A stretch of 14,868 nucleotides of DNA from Baffinella frigidus (Eukaryota; Cryptophyceae; Cryptomonadales; Baffinellaceae): the NCBI GenBank assembly GCA_026770585.1, contig MU646527.1, positions 294,309 through 309,176 on the forward strand, read 5' to 3'. Shown here in pieces: positions 1 to 6,199 of the stretch. The position numbers and the translations under genes were made by a program. The notes beneath the pieces are model-generated. The model made no database searches. It saw only the letters and a list, made by a program, of their open reading frames with translations, and was not told the DNA's origin. The stretch's first letter is position 1, and each line of letters begins with the position of its first letter.

Positions 1-31
1 CTACTGCGTCACCAAGGACGGGGTGCGCGCT

Positions 32-56
32 GGAGAGAGAGAGAGAGGGAGGGAGG

Positions 57-102
<46 letters not shown>
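32..102. repeat. (GA)n microsatellite
   Basis: An almost pure GA dinucleotide run with a few GGGA interruptions, placed between two copies of the 28-bp module. Confidence 0.95.
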
Positions 103-104
<2 letters not shown>

Positions 105-535
105 CGCCTCCTACTGCGTCACCAAGGACGGGGTGCGCTCCCGACCATCTAGCGCATCCGGACCCCAGTGACTAAACCGCTCCTGCTCTGAACTTCCCAC
201 CCGCCTCATACTGCATCGCCACGGACGGGGTATTAGTCCGTATGGTCCTCATTAGTCCTTACGGTTTCTCTCGTTACTCATGTTCGTAGTTGGCTAGGGG
301 TGCGCTGCCCACCACTAGCCCGTGCGCTGCCCGGCTCCCAGTTACTAAACCGCGCTCTCTCTGAGCTTCCCACCCTCCTCCCTACTGTATCACCAAGGAC
401 GGTCTGCGCCGGCTCTCAACACTAATGTCTCCTGTTCTCGCCCGAGGCCGGCCTGTCCCGAGACGGTCCTCGCAATCCCTCCCATCTAGCGCTCCCGAGC
501 GGCCCGGCTCGCAGCTCGGGGCAAACCATTTCCTC

Positions 536-629
536 GAGAGAGGAAGAGAGAGAGAGAGAGAGAGAGAGAGGGGAAGAGAGAGAGAGGAAGAGAGAGAGAG
601 AGGGGGGGAGAGAGAGAGAGAGACAGAGA
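536..629. repeat. (GA)n microsatellite
   Basis: A GA-rich tract with GGAA and GGGGG interruptions. It sits directly before the fifth copy of the 28-bp module, the same arrangement as at 32-102. Confidence 0.95.
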
Positions 630-676
630 TCCGCTTCCTACTGCGTCACCAGGGACGGGGTGCGCTCCCGACCATC

Positions 677-795
677 TACAGGGCTTCTTCGCGCATAAGA
701 AACTGCCCCCCCCAGGGCCACCATAGGGCCCTAGGCACAGGCCTACAGTAGGGTCCTAGGGGGAGGCGGTTTCTTGTGCGCGAGGTACCCCTGTA
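677..795 (+). mobile_element. Family A fold-back element, copy A1
   Basis: A 119-bp inverted-repeat element. The left arm has GCGCATAAGAAACTGCC and the right arm GGCGGTTTCTTGTGCGCG then GAGGTACCCCTG; both ends are flanked by TA. The centre contains CCATAGGGCCCTAGG and a CCTACAGTAGG core. It sits at the TA of CCGACCATCTA in a repeat copy; the copy at 141-151 has the same CCGACCATCTA without an element. No coding capacity, so it is a non-autonomous MITE-like element. Family A orientation is called '+' when the ACCACCATAGGGCCC side comes first. Confidence 0.85.
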
Positions 796-852
796 TCGCA
801 CCCATGCTGTCTGGCTCCTAGCTCAGAGTACCCATTTCCGTGAGAGCCTCCT

Positions 853-936
853 CTAAGACCCTGCTGTTAAGCCTATGCCTAGGGCCCTGTGGTGGTATTA
901 GGGAGGGGGGCACTTTCTTATGAGCGAGGTACCGCT
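853..936 (-). mobile_element. Family A fragment A2 (one arm missing)
   Basis: Matches the centre and one arm of family A in reverse orientation: GCCTATGCCTAGGGCCCT, then GGTGGT, a G-run, and TTTCTTATGAGCGAGGTACC. The opposite TACAGGGG arm is absent. The end reads TACCGCT, the same as in copy A7/A9. Confidence 0.75.
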
Positions 937-1141
937 ATTGAGGCAACCCAGGGTTCGTTTAAAAGCCAGGACCGGAAATCCGGTCCCAGATTTTTCATTT
1001 CGAAAGTCCATTTCCCTTAGAATTCAGGTGATTTTTAAAAACATCCTTTAAAATTGAATCACATCCTCGCTCGGCAGCGGCTCCTGTAAGGTCTCAGGTC
1101 AGAGCGTCCTGTAAGGTTTGAGGTCTGAGCGTGCCATGCGA
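937..1141. other. Intergenic stretch with small hairpin
   Basis: No gene seen. GGACCGG AAAT CCGGTCC at 969-986 is a perfect 7-bp hairpin. An AT-richer patch at 990-1060 holds nothing recognisable. Confidence 0.5.
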
Positions 1142-1290
1142 CCCCCTAGGGCCCTGTGGTGGTCTTAGGGAGGGGGGCGCTTTCTTATACGCGAGGTACT
1201 CCTGAAAGGTTTCAGGTCGGAGCGTGTCGTGGAACTCAACTCGAGCGACACGGCCGTGTAACACGCCTACAATCTCAGGTCTGAGCGTGC
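1081..1290. repeat. Four copies of a ~26-bp repeat
   Basis: Versions of CCTGTAAGGTYTCAGGTC followed by TGAGCGTG start near 1082, 1109, 1201 and 1266. The first two are adjacent. Family A fragment A3 lies between the second and third. Confidence 0.7.
1142..1204 (-). mobile_element. Family A fragment A3
   Basis: Half element in the same orientation as A2: CCTAGGGCCCTGTGGTGGTC, then a G-run, GCGCTTTCTTATACGCGAGG and TACTCCTG. The left arm is missing. Confidence 0.75.
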
Positions 1291-1450
1291 CTTTCTGGGG
1301 GGTCGCAGGTCCGTGGAGTTCCCCGCATCAAACGGAAGGAGCGTGACTCAGGAGAGGCCGAGCAGCCCTCGGCGCGGAGCCGGCAGTCGGAAGGCGACGC
1401 GCACGAGGAGTCGTGACGCCATAGGACTTGCCATTGGAGCCCTTTTCCCC

Positions 1451-1576
1451 CGAGGCGGGCCCGTCCAGGACCCGGTCCTGGGAATAGCCTCACGCCTAAA
1501 GTCGTCGTCCCAAAGTCATCTCCTGAGGCGGGCCCATACAGGGTAGTCATCTCCCGAGGCGGGCCCATCCAGGGTA
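1451..1576. repeat. GAGGCGGGCCC module, three copies
   Basis: A 29-bp module beginning CGAGGCGGGCCCGTCCAGG and ending ACCCGGTCCT lies at 1451-1479. Two 31-bp tandem copies of GTCATCTCC(T/C)GAGGCGGG + CCCAT(A/C)CAGGGTA follow at 1515-1545 and 1546-1576. The 29-bp version recurs without change inside element A6 at 2879-2907. Confidence 0.8.
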
Positions 1577-1621
1577 CTCATACCTGAATTCTCCACGCGT
1601 CACCGACGCAGCCTGAGTCGC

Positions 1622-1726
1622 TATCCCTCAAGTGCCCAGTAGGCTCATACGCCCTACCGTAGGGCCCTAGGACCTGCCTAGGACCTCTGTGGAGTCAATT
1701 TTGACCCCATGGGCACTTAAAAGATA
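1622..1726 (+). mobile_element. Family B fold-back element, copy B1
   Basis: A 105-bp element. The outer stem is TATCCCTCAAGTGCCCA paired with TGGGCACTTAAAAGATA. Inside are the core CGCCCTACCGTAGGGCCC, a CCTAGG-ACCTG-CCTAGG hairpin, and a 3' hairpin GGAGTCAA/TTGACCCC with one mismatch. '+' means the CGCCCTACCGTAGGG core reads on the plus strand and the variable hairpin is at the right end. No reading frame. Confidence 0.85.
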
Positions 1727-1804
1727 GATGTAGGCAGTTTGGATCTCTCTGGGGACCCTGGCAGACGTGCGTGGCAGCGGCTCTCGGTACCGGGGTACCT
1801 CGCT

Positions 1805-1908
1805 TATCGCTTAAGTGACCAGTAGGCTCATACGCCCTACCGTAGGGCCCTAGGACCTGCCTAGGGCTTCCACGGGCGATTATTCGCCCGTTGGTCACTC
1901 AAGGGATA
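1805..1908 (+). mobile_element. Family B element, copy B2 (nested in A4)
   Basis: Outer stem TATCGCTTAAGTGACC / GGTCACTCAAGGGATA. The core TACGCCCTACCGTAGGGCCC is intact. The 3' hairpin is ACGGGCGA-TTAT-TCGCCCGT, an 8-bp perfect stem whose sequence differs from that of every other B copy. Confidence 0.85.
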
Positions 1909-2012
1909 TCCCTTAAGTGGCGGACGGGCGAATATTCACCCTAACTCGCCCTAGGCAGGTCCTAGGGCCCTACCGTAGGGCGTATGAGCCTACTCGCCAC
2001 TTAAGGGTTATA
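1907..2012 (-). mobile_element. Family B element, copy B3 (nested, inverted next to B2)
   Basis: Reverse orientation: CCTAGGGCCCTACCGTAGGG followed by CGTATGAGCC. The outer stem is CTTAAGTGGCG / CGCCACTTAAG. In element orientation the variable hairpin is GGGTGAA-TA-TTCGCCC, containing one T/G pair. It abuts B2 at GGGATATCCC, so the two B elements form a 208-bp inverted pair. Confidence 0.85.
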
Positions 2013-2114
2013 ATAAGAAACGTCCACCCCTCTAGGACCACCATGGGGCCTTAGGCATAATCCTACTGTAGAGTCCTAGGAGGAGGTGGTTTCTTGTGAG
2101 GGAGGTGCCCCTGT

Positions 2115-2215
2115 AGCTTCGCGCTGCGTTCACGCAGAGGCTTTTGTTTTCTTTGTTTCATACACGTATCTACTCTACTAGCGCTCTCCCGTCTGCGCCA
2201 AACCCCTCAACCAAA
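2115..2215. repeat. Dispersed segment R, copy 1
   Basis: TAGCTTCGCGCTGC, then TTGTTTTCTTTGTTTCAT and TACACGTATCTAC. A similar segment lies at 3399-3505, and a weaker one (CTGTTCTTTCATTCATACAC) at 2393-2430. All three directly follow or lie near the right end of a family A element. No reading frame. Confidence 0.6.
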
Positions 2216-2248
2216 TCGTGGCACAGCGATCACGCAGCGGCATGCCAG

Positions 2249-2369
2249 TACAGGGGTACCTCGCTTGTAAGAAACCGCGCTCCCCCTAGGACCACCATAG
2301 GACCCTAGGCATGGTCCTACTGTAGGGTCCGAGGGGGGGGCTGTTTCTTATGAGCGAGGTACCCCTGTA
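2249..2369 (+). mobile_element. Family A element, copy A5
   Basis: A full 121-bp element: TACAGGGGTACCTCGCTTG on the left, CTTATGAGCGAGGTACCCC then TGTA on the right. The centre is ACCACCATAGGACCCTAGGC with a CCTACTGTAGGG core. TA flanks both ends. Confidence 0.9.
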
Positions 2370-2767
2370 ACGGAATTCCCCAAGACGCTCTTCTGTTCTT
2401 TCATTCATACACACACATCAACCCCACTGACTGCCGCACCGTGCACACAAACAGCAACGACACTTGGTGACCCTGCGTCACCAGCCCTGCCAGCACCCAG
2501 TTGAGACAGCATGTGAGGACCGGGTCCGGGATGGGCTCGCCTCAGGGGAAAAGGGCTCCAAGGGTGAGTCCTATCGGGGGAAATCCAGGCACAGCGGTCT
2601 GGGCTGCTCTCGTCCACCGAGTGCATCAAAGGCTTGGCTCAGGGTTGCGGGGGGGGGAGGGTCTCGGAGGAACGAGCCTGATGCGCGCCGTTTTGTGCAC
2701 ATGGGTTGTGAAAACCTCCGCGATCTCCAAGGCGCGCTCCGACATGAAGCTCCCCTCCGTCTCCATG
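2370..2767. other. No recognised gene
   Basis: Several frames stay open here because the sequence is GC-rich (for example 2464-2820 plus and 2626-2814 minus), but all read into element A6 and none shows a known domain. A G-run of eight lies near 2651. I see nothing assignable apart from the weak third copy of segment R. Confidence 0.4.
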
Positions 2768-2922
2768 TACAGGGGCACCTCGCTCATAAGAAACCGCACC
2801 CCCCCCCAGGACAACCATAGGCCCCTAGGAGAGGGCTACTGTAGGGTCCTAGCTAGGAGGAGGCGGTTTCTTATGAGCCGAGGCGGGCCCGTCCAGGACC
2901 CGGTCCTCACAAGGTACCCCTG
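2768..2922 (+). mobile_element. Family A element A6 with internal insertion
   Basis: Left end TACAGGGGCACCTCGCTCAT, centre ACAACCATAGGCCCCTAGGA with CTACTGTAGGG, right arm GGCGGTTTCTTATGAGC. The right arm is broken by about 32 bp (from 2879) before it finishes with AGGTACCCCTG. The inserted piece is the 29-bp GAGGCGGGCCC module also found at 1451-1479. Confidence 0.8.
2879..2907. repeat. 29-bp GAGGCGGGCCC module inside A6
   Basis: Identical over 29 bp to 1451-1479. It interrupts the right terminal arm of A6, so it was acquired after A6. Confidence 0.85.
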
Positions 2923-2952
2923 GTCATCGCCTACCCCTCCGCGCCCCCGAAG

Positions 2953-3114
2953 ATATTCATCTCGGAAGATAACTGAATCAGTTCCTTTTCAATAGGAGGT
3001 TGAATAGAAGAAATTACTAAGGGCATAGTAGATTTTATTGGGCCTCTTGGGCCTCCTAATTAAATATACCGGTCTAATTAGGGAACTGATTCAGTTATCT
3101 TTCGAGATGAATAT
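2953..3114. mobile_element. Family C fold-back element
   Basis: A 162-bp element with 33-bp arms differing at one position: ATATTCATCTCGGAAGATAA + CTGAATCAGTTCC, against the reverse complement of 3082-3114. The ends read TA-TTCATCTCG ... CGAGATGAA-TA, consistent with a TA target. The interior of about 95 bp is AT-richer and non-coding. Near-identical arms suggest a recent insertion or arm homogenisation. Confidence 0.8.
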
Positions 3115-3129
3115 GTGGCAGGTGCACGT

Positions 3130-3393
3130 CGGGGTATCTCGCTCATAAGAACCTGCCCCTCCCCTAGGACCCTCAAGTAGGCCTATGCGTAGGGCCCTCT
3201 GGTGATTCTAGAGGTGCATAGGGGCACCTCGCTCATAAGAAACCGCCCCCCCCCTAGGACCACCATAGGGCCCTAGGCATAGGCCTACTGTAGGGACGTA
3301 GGGGGGAGCGTTTTCTTATGAGCGAGGTACCCCTGTAGGGCCCTCTGGTGATCCTAGAGGGGTGGGCGTTTCTTATGAGCGAAGTGTACCGCT
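3130..3393 (-). mobile_element. Family A element (A7/A9), split by A8
   Basis: The left part at 3130-3215 (CGGGGTATCTCGCTCATAAG ... GTAGGCCTATGCGTAGGGCC) and the right part at 3336-3393 (TAGGGCCCTCTGGTGATCCT ... TTCTTATGAGCGAAG) together make one reverse-oriented family A element. Joined at the shared TAGGGCC they total about 119 bp. A8 lies between them. A ~26-bp segment starting TAGGGCCCTCTGGTGAT is present on both sides of A8. Confidence 0.7.
3217..3337 (+). mobile_element. Family A element A8, nested in A7/A9
   Basis: A full ~121-bp copy: AGGGGCACCTCGCTCATAAG ... ACCACCATAGGGCCCTAGGC ... CCTACTGTAGGG ... TTCTTATGAGCGAGGTACCC CTGTA. The right inner arm reads GGGAGCGTTTTC against AAACCGCC, so those arm bases no longer pair. 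Confidence 0.85.
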
Positions 3394-3398
3394 CTCGT

Positions 3399-3505
3399 TA
3401 GCTTCGCGCTGCATGCATGCCAACGCTTGTTTTCTTTGTTTCATTACACACATCTACCCCACACACATCTACCCAACACCCGTCGGCGCCACACCCCGTA
3501 ACTGA
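3399..3505. repeat. Dispersed segment R, copy 2
   Basis: TAGCTTCGCGCTGC and TTGTTTTCTTTGTTTCAT match the copy at 2115-2215. A short direct repeat of ACACATCTACCC follows at 3448-3475. Confidence 0.6.
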
Positions 3506-3570
3506 ATCGCAGACTTCCTTCCCCCAGACGCTTCACCCCTCATCTGTTAGGACAGAAATTGTGGGATGAC

Positions 3571-3614
3571 TGCGGCGGGTCGCCGCATGACCACCACACC
3601 CTCGACCCGCCGCA
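3571..3614. repeat. 12-bp perfect inverted repeat
   Basis: TGCGGCGGGTCG at 3571-3582 pairs exactly with CGACCCGCCGCA at 3603-3614, with a 20-nt loop. It lies at the left edge of the tandem duplication downstream of the POLD4-like exon. Confidence 0.7.
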
Positions 3615-4021
3615 GGGCTCACATCTCACAGGGTCCTGAGCCCCATGTCCCGGCGCACGCGCTTCCTGTCTAGGGTAAGACACGCCCAGATGACGGGCTT
3701 GAATCAATCCTAAATGTCCTACAGGGGTACCTTGCTCATAAGAAACCGCCCCAACCCTAGGACCACCCTAGGGCCCTAGGCATGGTCCTACTGTAGGGTC
3801 CTAGGGGGGGGCGGTTTCTCATGAGCGAGGTACCCCTTACAGGACAAGTGCGTGCCCGCATATCCACCACACCCTCGCAACGCCGCAGGGCTCAAATCCC
3901 ACAGGGCCCTGAACCTCTTGTCCTAGCGCACGCGCTTTCTGTCTAGGGTACGACACGGCGAAGTGTCCGCCTATGGCGGGCTGTCATCAATCCTAAAGGT
4001 TCTAAAGGACAAGTGCGTGCC
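3583..4021. repeat. Tandem duplication of the POLD4 3' flank
   Basis: Unit 1 (3583-3719 plus 3840-3857) and unit 2 (about 3858-4021) align along their length through shared CCACCACACCCTCG, CCGCAGGGCTCA, GCGCACGCGCTT, CTGTCTAGGGTA, ATCAATCCTAAA and AGGACAAGTGCGTGCC. Each unit carries, at its right end, the last codons of the minus-strand POLD4-like frame (HALVL then stop). Unit 1 contains element A10; unit 2 is the unoccupied version of that site, with TA at 4003-4004. Confidence 0.8.
3720..3839 (+). mobile_element. Family A element A10 at a duplicated stop codon
   Basis: TACAGGGGTACCTTGCTCAT ... CTAGGACCACCCTAGGGCCC ... TCCTACTGTAGGGTCCTAGG ... GCGGTTTCTCATGAGCGAGG TACCCCTTA. Flanks read TCCTAAATGTCC-TA and TA-CAGGACAAG. 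The empty paralogous site reads TCCTAAAGGTTC-TA-AAGGACAAG, so the insertion duplicated TA. On the minus strand the left flank is CTT GTC CTG TAA, the duplicated end of the POLD4-like frame, with the stop made from the TA plus the first element base. Confidence 0.85.
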
Positions 4022-4144
4022 ACACGGACCTCTCGCGCATCTCCGGAAAGGCGTCGAGGATCTGCCTGACGCGCTGCGGAGGCTGCAGGTTCAGCTTGCT
4101 CGCGCGCTCGAACCGCTCAACGCGCGTCAGGCTCATGCACGGCC
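4002..4144 (-). CDS. POLD4: DNA polymerase delta subunit 4 (p12/Cdm1), C-terminal exon
   Basis: POLD4 (p12; Cdm1 in fission yeast) is the smallest subunit of replicative DNA polymerase delta and acts in the nucleus. On the minus strand this 143-nt segment encodes the conserved C-terminal block: GPC at the start, then SLTRVERFERA, KLNLQPP, VRQILDAFPE and a terminal VWHALVL directly before a TAG stop. Family members have the same order: GPC, then a T-R-hydrophobic-x-R-[WF] motif, K-x-x-L-x-PP, and an LWH-x-x-P-L-like terminus. A CAG acceptor-like site at 4145-4147 suggests a spliced exon with a split Gly codon. The N-terminal exon is not identified. A frame at about 4284-4354 has L-x-Q-D-F-x-x-W-R spaced like the segment before GPC in known members, and a GTACG donor at 4283, but the junction misses the frame by one nucleotide. 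The gene may be partial or a pseudogene. The family call is firm; functionality is uncertain. Confidence 0.75.
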
Positions 4145-4497
4145 CTGCGTCGCGTCAGGGTCAGTGGGAGGAGGTCAGGTTCGGCGAGAGGTGAAAGGTC
4201 TCTCTCCCCAGAAAGGTCGGGCGCGAGCGCGAGTGCCGCTGGTTCAGGGTTTAGTGTGTAGGGTCTAAGGCGCAGCATCGTACCAAGCGCCACCCCCCGA
4301 AATCCTGAACCAGCGCCACGCGCGTGTGCTTCGCGAAGTCAGGGTCGGTGAGAGCTGCGCAGAGGCAGGCTCGGTGGGATGCATACATGGCGTCAGGCCG
4401 TGGTAGTGCTCAGAAAGGTCTCTCTCTCCAGAAAGGTCTCTACCTCGCGCGTGCATGCTGCACGTTACGCGCCTTCGTTCGGGACAGATCGGGGCGC
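4145..4497. other. Upstream region of the POLD4-like exon
   Basis: Contains two copies of GAAAGGTCTCTCTC + CCAGAAAGGTC (4194-4217 and 4413-4437). A 12-bp inverted repeat CGCTGGTTCAGG / CCTGAACCAGCG lies at 4236-4247 and 4303-4314, and a telomere-like TTCAGGGTTTAG sits near 4242. If the POLD4-like gene is intact, its first exon should lie here or beyond A11, but I could not fix it. Confidence 0.4.
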
Positions 4498-4619
4498 TAA
4501 AGGGGTACTTCGCTCATGAGAAACTGCCGCCCCCTAGGACCCTAAACTAGTCCTATGGCTAGGGCCCTATGGTGGTCCTAGGGGGGGGGGCGGTTTCTTA
4601 TGAGCGAGGTACCCCTGTA
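4498..4619 (-). mobile_element. Family A element, copy A11
   Basis: A full 122-bp reverse-oriented copy flanked by TA: TAAAGGGGTACTTCGCTCAT ... CTAGGACCCTAAACTAGTCC ... TATGGTGGTCCTAGGGG ... GCGGTTTCTTATGAGCGAGG TACCCCTGTA. A ten-G run lies in the right arm. Confidence 0.9.
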
Positions 4620-4998
4620 CAGGCACACGCGACATGCCCCGCGGGGGCAGAGCTCGAAGTTGTTCGGATCAGATGTCTCCGCTAGCCCTGACAAATCAAC
4701 AATTTCGCTCAGGTGGGGGGTGGTCCGGAGTTGTTTCAAAGAAAACCCCATTCCTGTTACCGGTCCTCTAAAAATGGATAACTCGCCACACACCTGACCG
4801 ATTCGGTTCTCCTGTGAAAACAGAGGAGTTCAGCTCTGCCTCACTCGGGTTGGCCAACTATTCTCAACTTGCCATGCCGGGTTCGCGGTACAAATCCGTC
4901 AACTTTGGAGCGGAGAAGAGCCTGGGCTCGCCAAATTGGTGTGCTCAAAGAGACTGAGACTGATCGAAGAGTTGTGAGGCCTGGTGGCGCGGGACAGG
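4620..4998. other. No recognised gene
   Basis: Short frames on both strands (4600-4797 plus, 4578-4793 minus) include element A11 sequence and show no known domain. The phrase GCTCTGCCTCACTCGGGTTG at 4834-4853 recurs in near-identical form at 14111-14130, so this is also repetitive sequence. Confidence 0.4.
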
Positions 4999-5190
4999 GT
5001 TCATGTTAAGGTTTAGGGTTTGGGGTTTAGGGTTAAGGGTTCAGGGTTCAGGGTTTAGGATCTAGGGTTTAGGTTTTAGGTTTCAGGGTTTAGGGTTCAG
5101 GGTTTTGGAGTTGGGGTTTAGACTTTAGGCTTTAGGGTTAAGGGTTAAGAGTTTAGAGTTTAGGGATTAGGGTTGAGGGTTAGACCGTAC
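4999..5190 (+). repeat. Degenerate telomere-like tract, G-strand
   Basis: About 25 loosely 7-bp units related to TTTAGGG (TTCAGGG, TTTGGGG, TTAAGGG and others), with the G-rich strand on plus. The degeneracy indicates an old interstitial tract. Confidence 0.9.
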
Positions 5191-5235
5191 AACGTCTGCA
5201 TGTCGAATGTGCGCAGCTCTGCCTCTGCTACCTGT

Positions 5236-5448
5236 TGAGGGTTTGGGGTTTAAGGTTTAAGGGTTTTTTATTTGGGTTTAGAGGGTGTAGGGTGTAGGGT
5301 GTAGGGTGTAGGGTGTAGGGTGTAGGGTGTAGGGTGTAGGGTGTGGGGTGTTGGGTGTAGGGTGTGGGGTGTAGGGTGCAGAGCGTAGGGTGCAGGATGT
5401 AGGGTGCAGGTTTTAATGTTCAGGGTTTAGGGTCAGGGTTTAGACACC
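5236..5448 (+). repeat. TGTAGGG-variant telomere-like array
   Basis: After a few TTTAGGG-like units, roughly eight consecutive perfect TGTAGGG units (from about 5286) pass into TGTGGGG, TGCAGGG and similar forms up to about 5410, then CAGGGTTTAGGG. A single variant 7-mer has been locally amplified. Confidence 0.9.
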
Positions 5449-5480
5449 GCTGATTCAACTTTTTATCTTTCAAGTGCACT

Positions 5481-5526
5481 CCCTAAACCCTAAACCCTAA
5501 ACCCTAAACCCTAAACCCTAAACCCT
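5481..5526 (-). repeat. Perfect CCCTAAA telomere repeats, C-strand
   Basis: Six consecutive perfect CCCTAAA units, the plant/algal-type telomere sequence, in the opposite orientation to the tracts at 4999-5448. The strand switch falls within about 33 bp (5449-5480). It could mark a head-to-head telomere junction, an inversion, or capture of telomeric DNA at a break. Confidence 0.95.
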
Positions 5527-5646
5527 GCGACGTGAAGCATTCCGATCAAACCGAAACTGTAAAGTTGAGAAGAGTCTGCGACGATCAGTCACACAGCGGA
5601 ATACCAAGGGATCCTCTGGCCGATTCTGACCGCCATGAGGGTAGGA

Positions 5647-5700
5647 TATCCGCAGGAACACCCCTATGTCCCTGCGGATTGCCAACCGTTGGGTCCTATG
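5647..5700 (+). repeat. Family H small fold-back, copy H1
   Basis: TATCCGCAGG pairs with CCTGCGGAT across a short C-rich loop, followed by GCCAACCGTTGGGTCCTATG. It aligns along its length with H2 at 10765-10821, where the stem is ATCCGTA/TACGGAT and the second palindrome is CCTACCGTAGG. The differences are paired, so both copies stay self-complementary. Confidence 0.7.
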
Positions 5701-5921
5701 GATTGTACAATGTCCATTTGTGGGGTTTTCACGAAATTACTTTGTAGAATCTTTGTAGAACTCTGTGGAGGTGAGGTATTTTGATCACGCCCAGAGTGTC
5801 AACAAGATGAGGCTGCGCAGACGAGTGATGCAGAGCGTGAACCGTGAACGAGCAAAGGTGGTGGATATGTACCACACGTCCAGACTGTCAACTTAAGAAG
5901 AGTCTGTCAACACAGAGAGCC

Positions 5922-6098
5922 TTCCACCAACCCTCACGGAAAGACCAAATCGTCGATTTTGAGACCTCAAATTCACCTTGTAGACACCCCAGATCTAGGG
6001 TGTCTGATCTTAAGTCGACAAAATATTGGTGCATAATCAACTGTTGGGAACAGGTCGAAATCAATGGATTTGGTCCTCCCGTGAGGGTTGGTGGTTTC
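5922..6098. mobile_element. Family F fold-back element
   Basis: The left arm CCACCAACCCTCACGG ... GACCAAATCGTCGATTTTGA pairs imperfectly with the right arm TCGAAATCAATGGATTTGGT ... CCGTGAGGGTTGGTGG, arms of about 45 bp. An inner palindrome AGACACCC ... GGGTGTCT lies at 5982-6005. No clear target duplication and no protein. Confidence 0.7.
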
Positions 6099-6199
6099 AT
6101 GTCAAGACAGGGTGAGCCGTGAAGCTAGAAGGAGCAAAGTTGGCGGATATGTACCATACAGGTATCACACGCTCAGACTGTCAACGTCAAAAGAATCTG

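Larger units (their letters stand above)
1..680. repeat. Degenerate repeat block with 28-bp module
   Basis: Five diverged copies of a module like CTACTGCGTCACCAAGGACG followed by GGGTGCGC start near 1, 111, 207, 382 and 638. Two copies directly follow (GA)n tracts with the linker ATCCGCYTCCTACTG. A second shared segment, roughly CATCTAGCGC... to ...GACTAAACCG... and a CTTCCCACC stretch, recurs near 140-205, 310-375 and 485-530, so the block is an eroded tandem array with a period near 180 bp. The frame through 425-751 is repeat-derived and I do not call it a gene. Confidence 0.7.
1788..2115 (+). mobile_element. Family A element A4, split by two B elements
   Basis: The left end is TACCGGGGTACCTCGCT at 1788-1804. 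The rest resumes at 2013 (ATAAGAAACGTCC) and runs through CCACCATGGGGCC and a CCTACTGTAGAG core to GAGGTGCCCCTGTA at 2115. Removing the 208 bp between them leaves 120 bp, the normal family length, with TA at both ends. Elements B2 and B3 therefore entered a pre-existing A element. Confidence 0.8.

Noticed and set aside
425-751. 108-residue frame with Arg/Glu run
   Set aside because: The Arg/Glu run is the GA microsatellite and the tail is element A1.
2626-2768. Minus-strand peptide METEGSFMSERALEIAEVFT...
   Set aside because: It looks protein-like in codon use but is short, matches no family I recognise and has no clear splice partner.
2464-2995. 118- and 164-residue plus frames
   Set aside because: They run through GC-rich DNA into element A6 and the GAGGCGGGCCC module; reading into mobile repeats argues against genes.
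4284-4354. Minus-strand LTDPDFAKHTR... resembling a heme-peroxidase tail
   Set aside because: The match is limited to a few common residues and lacks the expected aromatic pair; it may instead belong to the POLD4-like gene.
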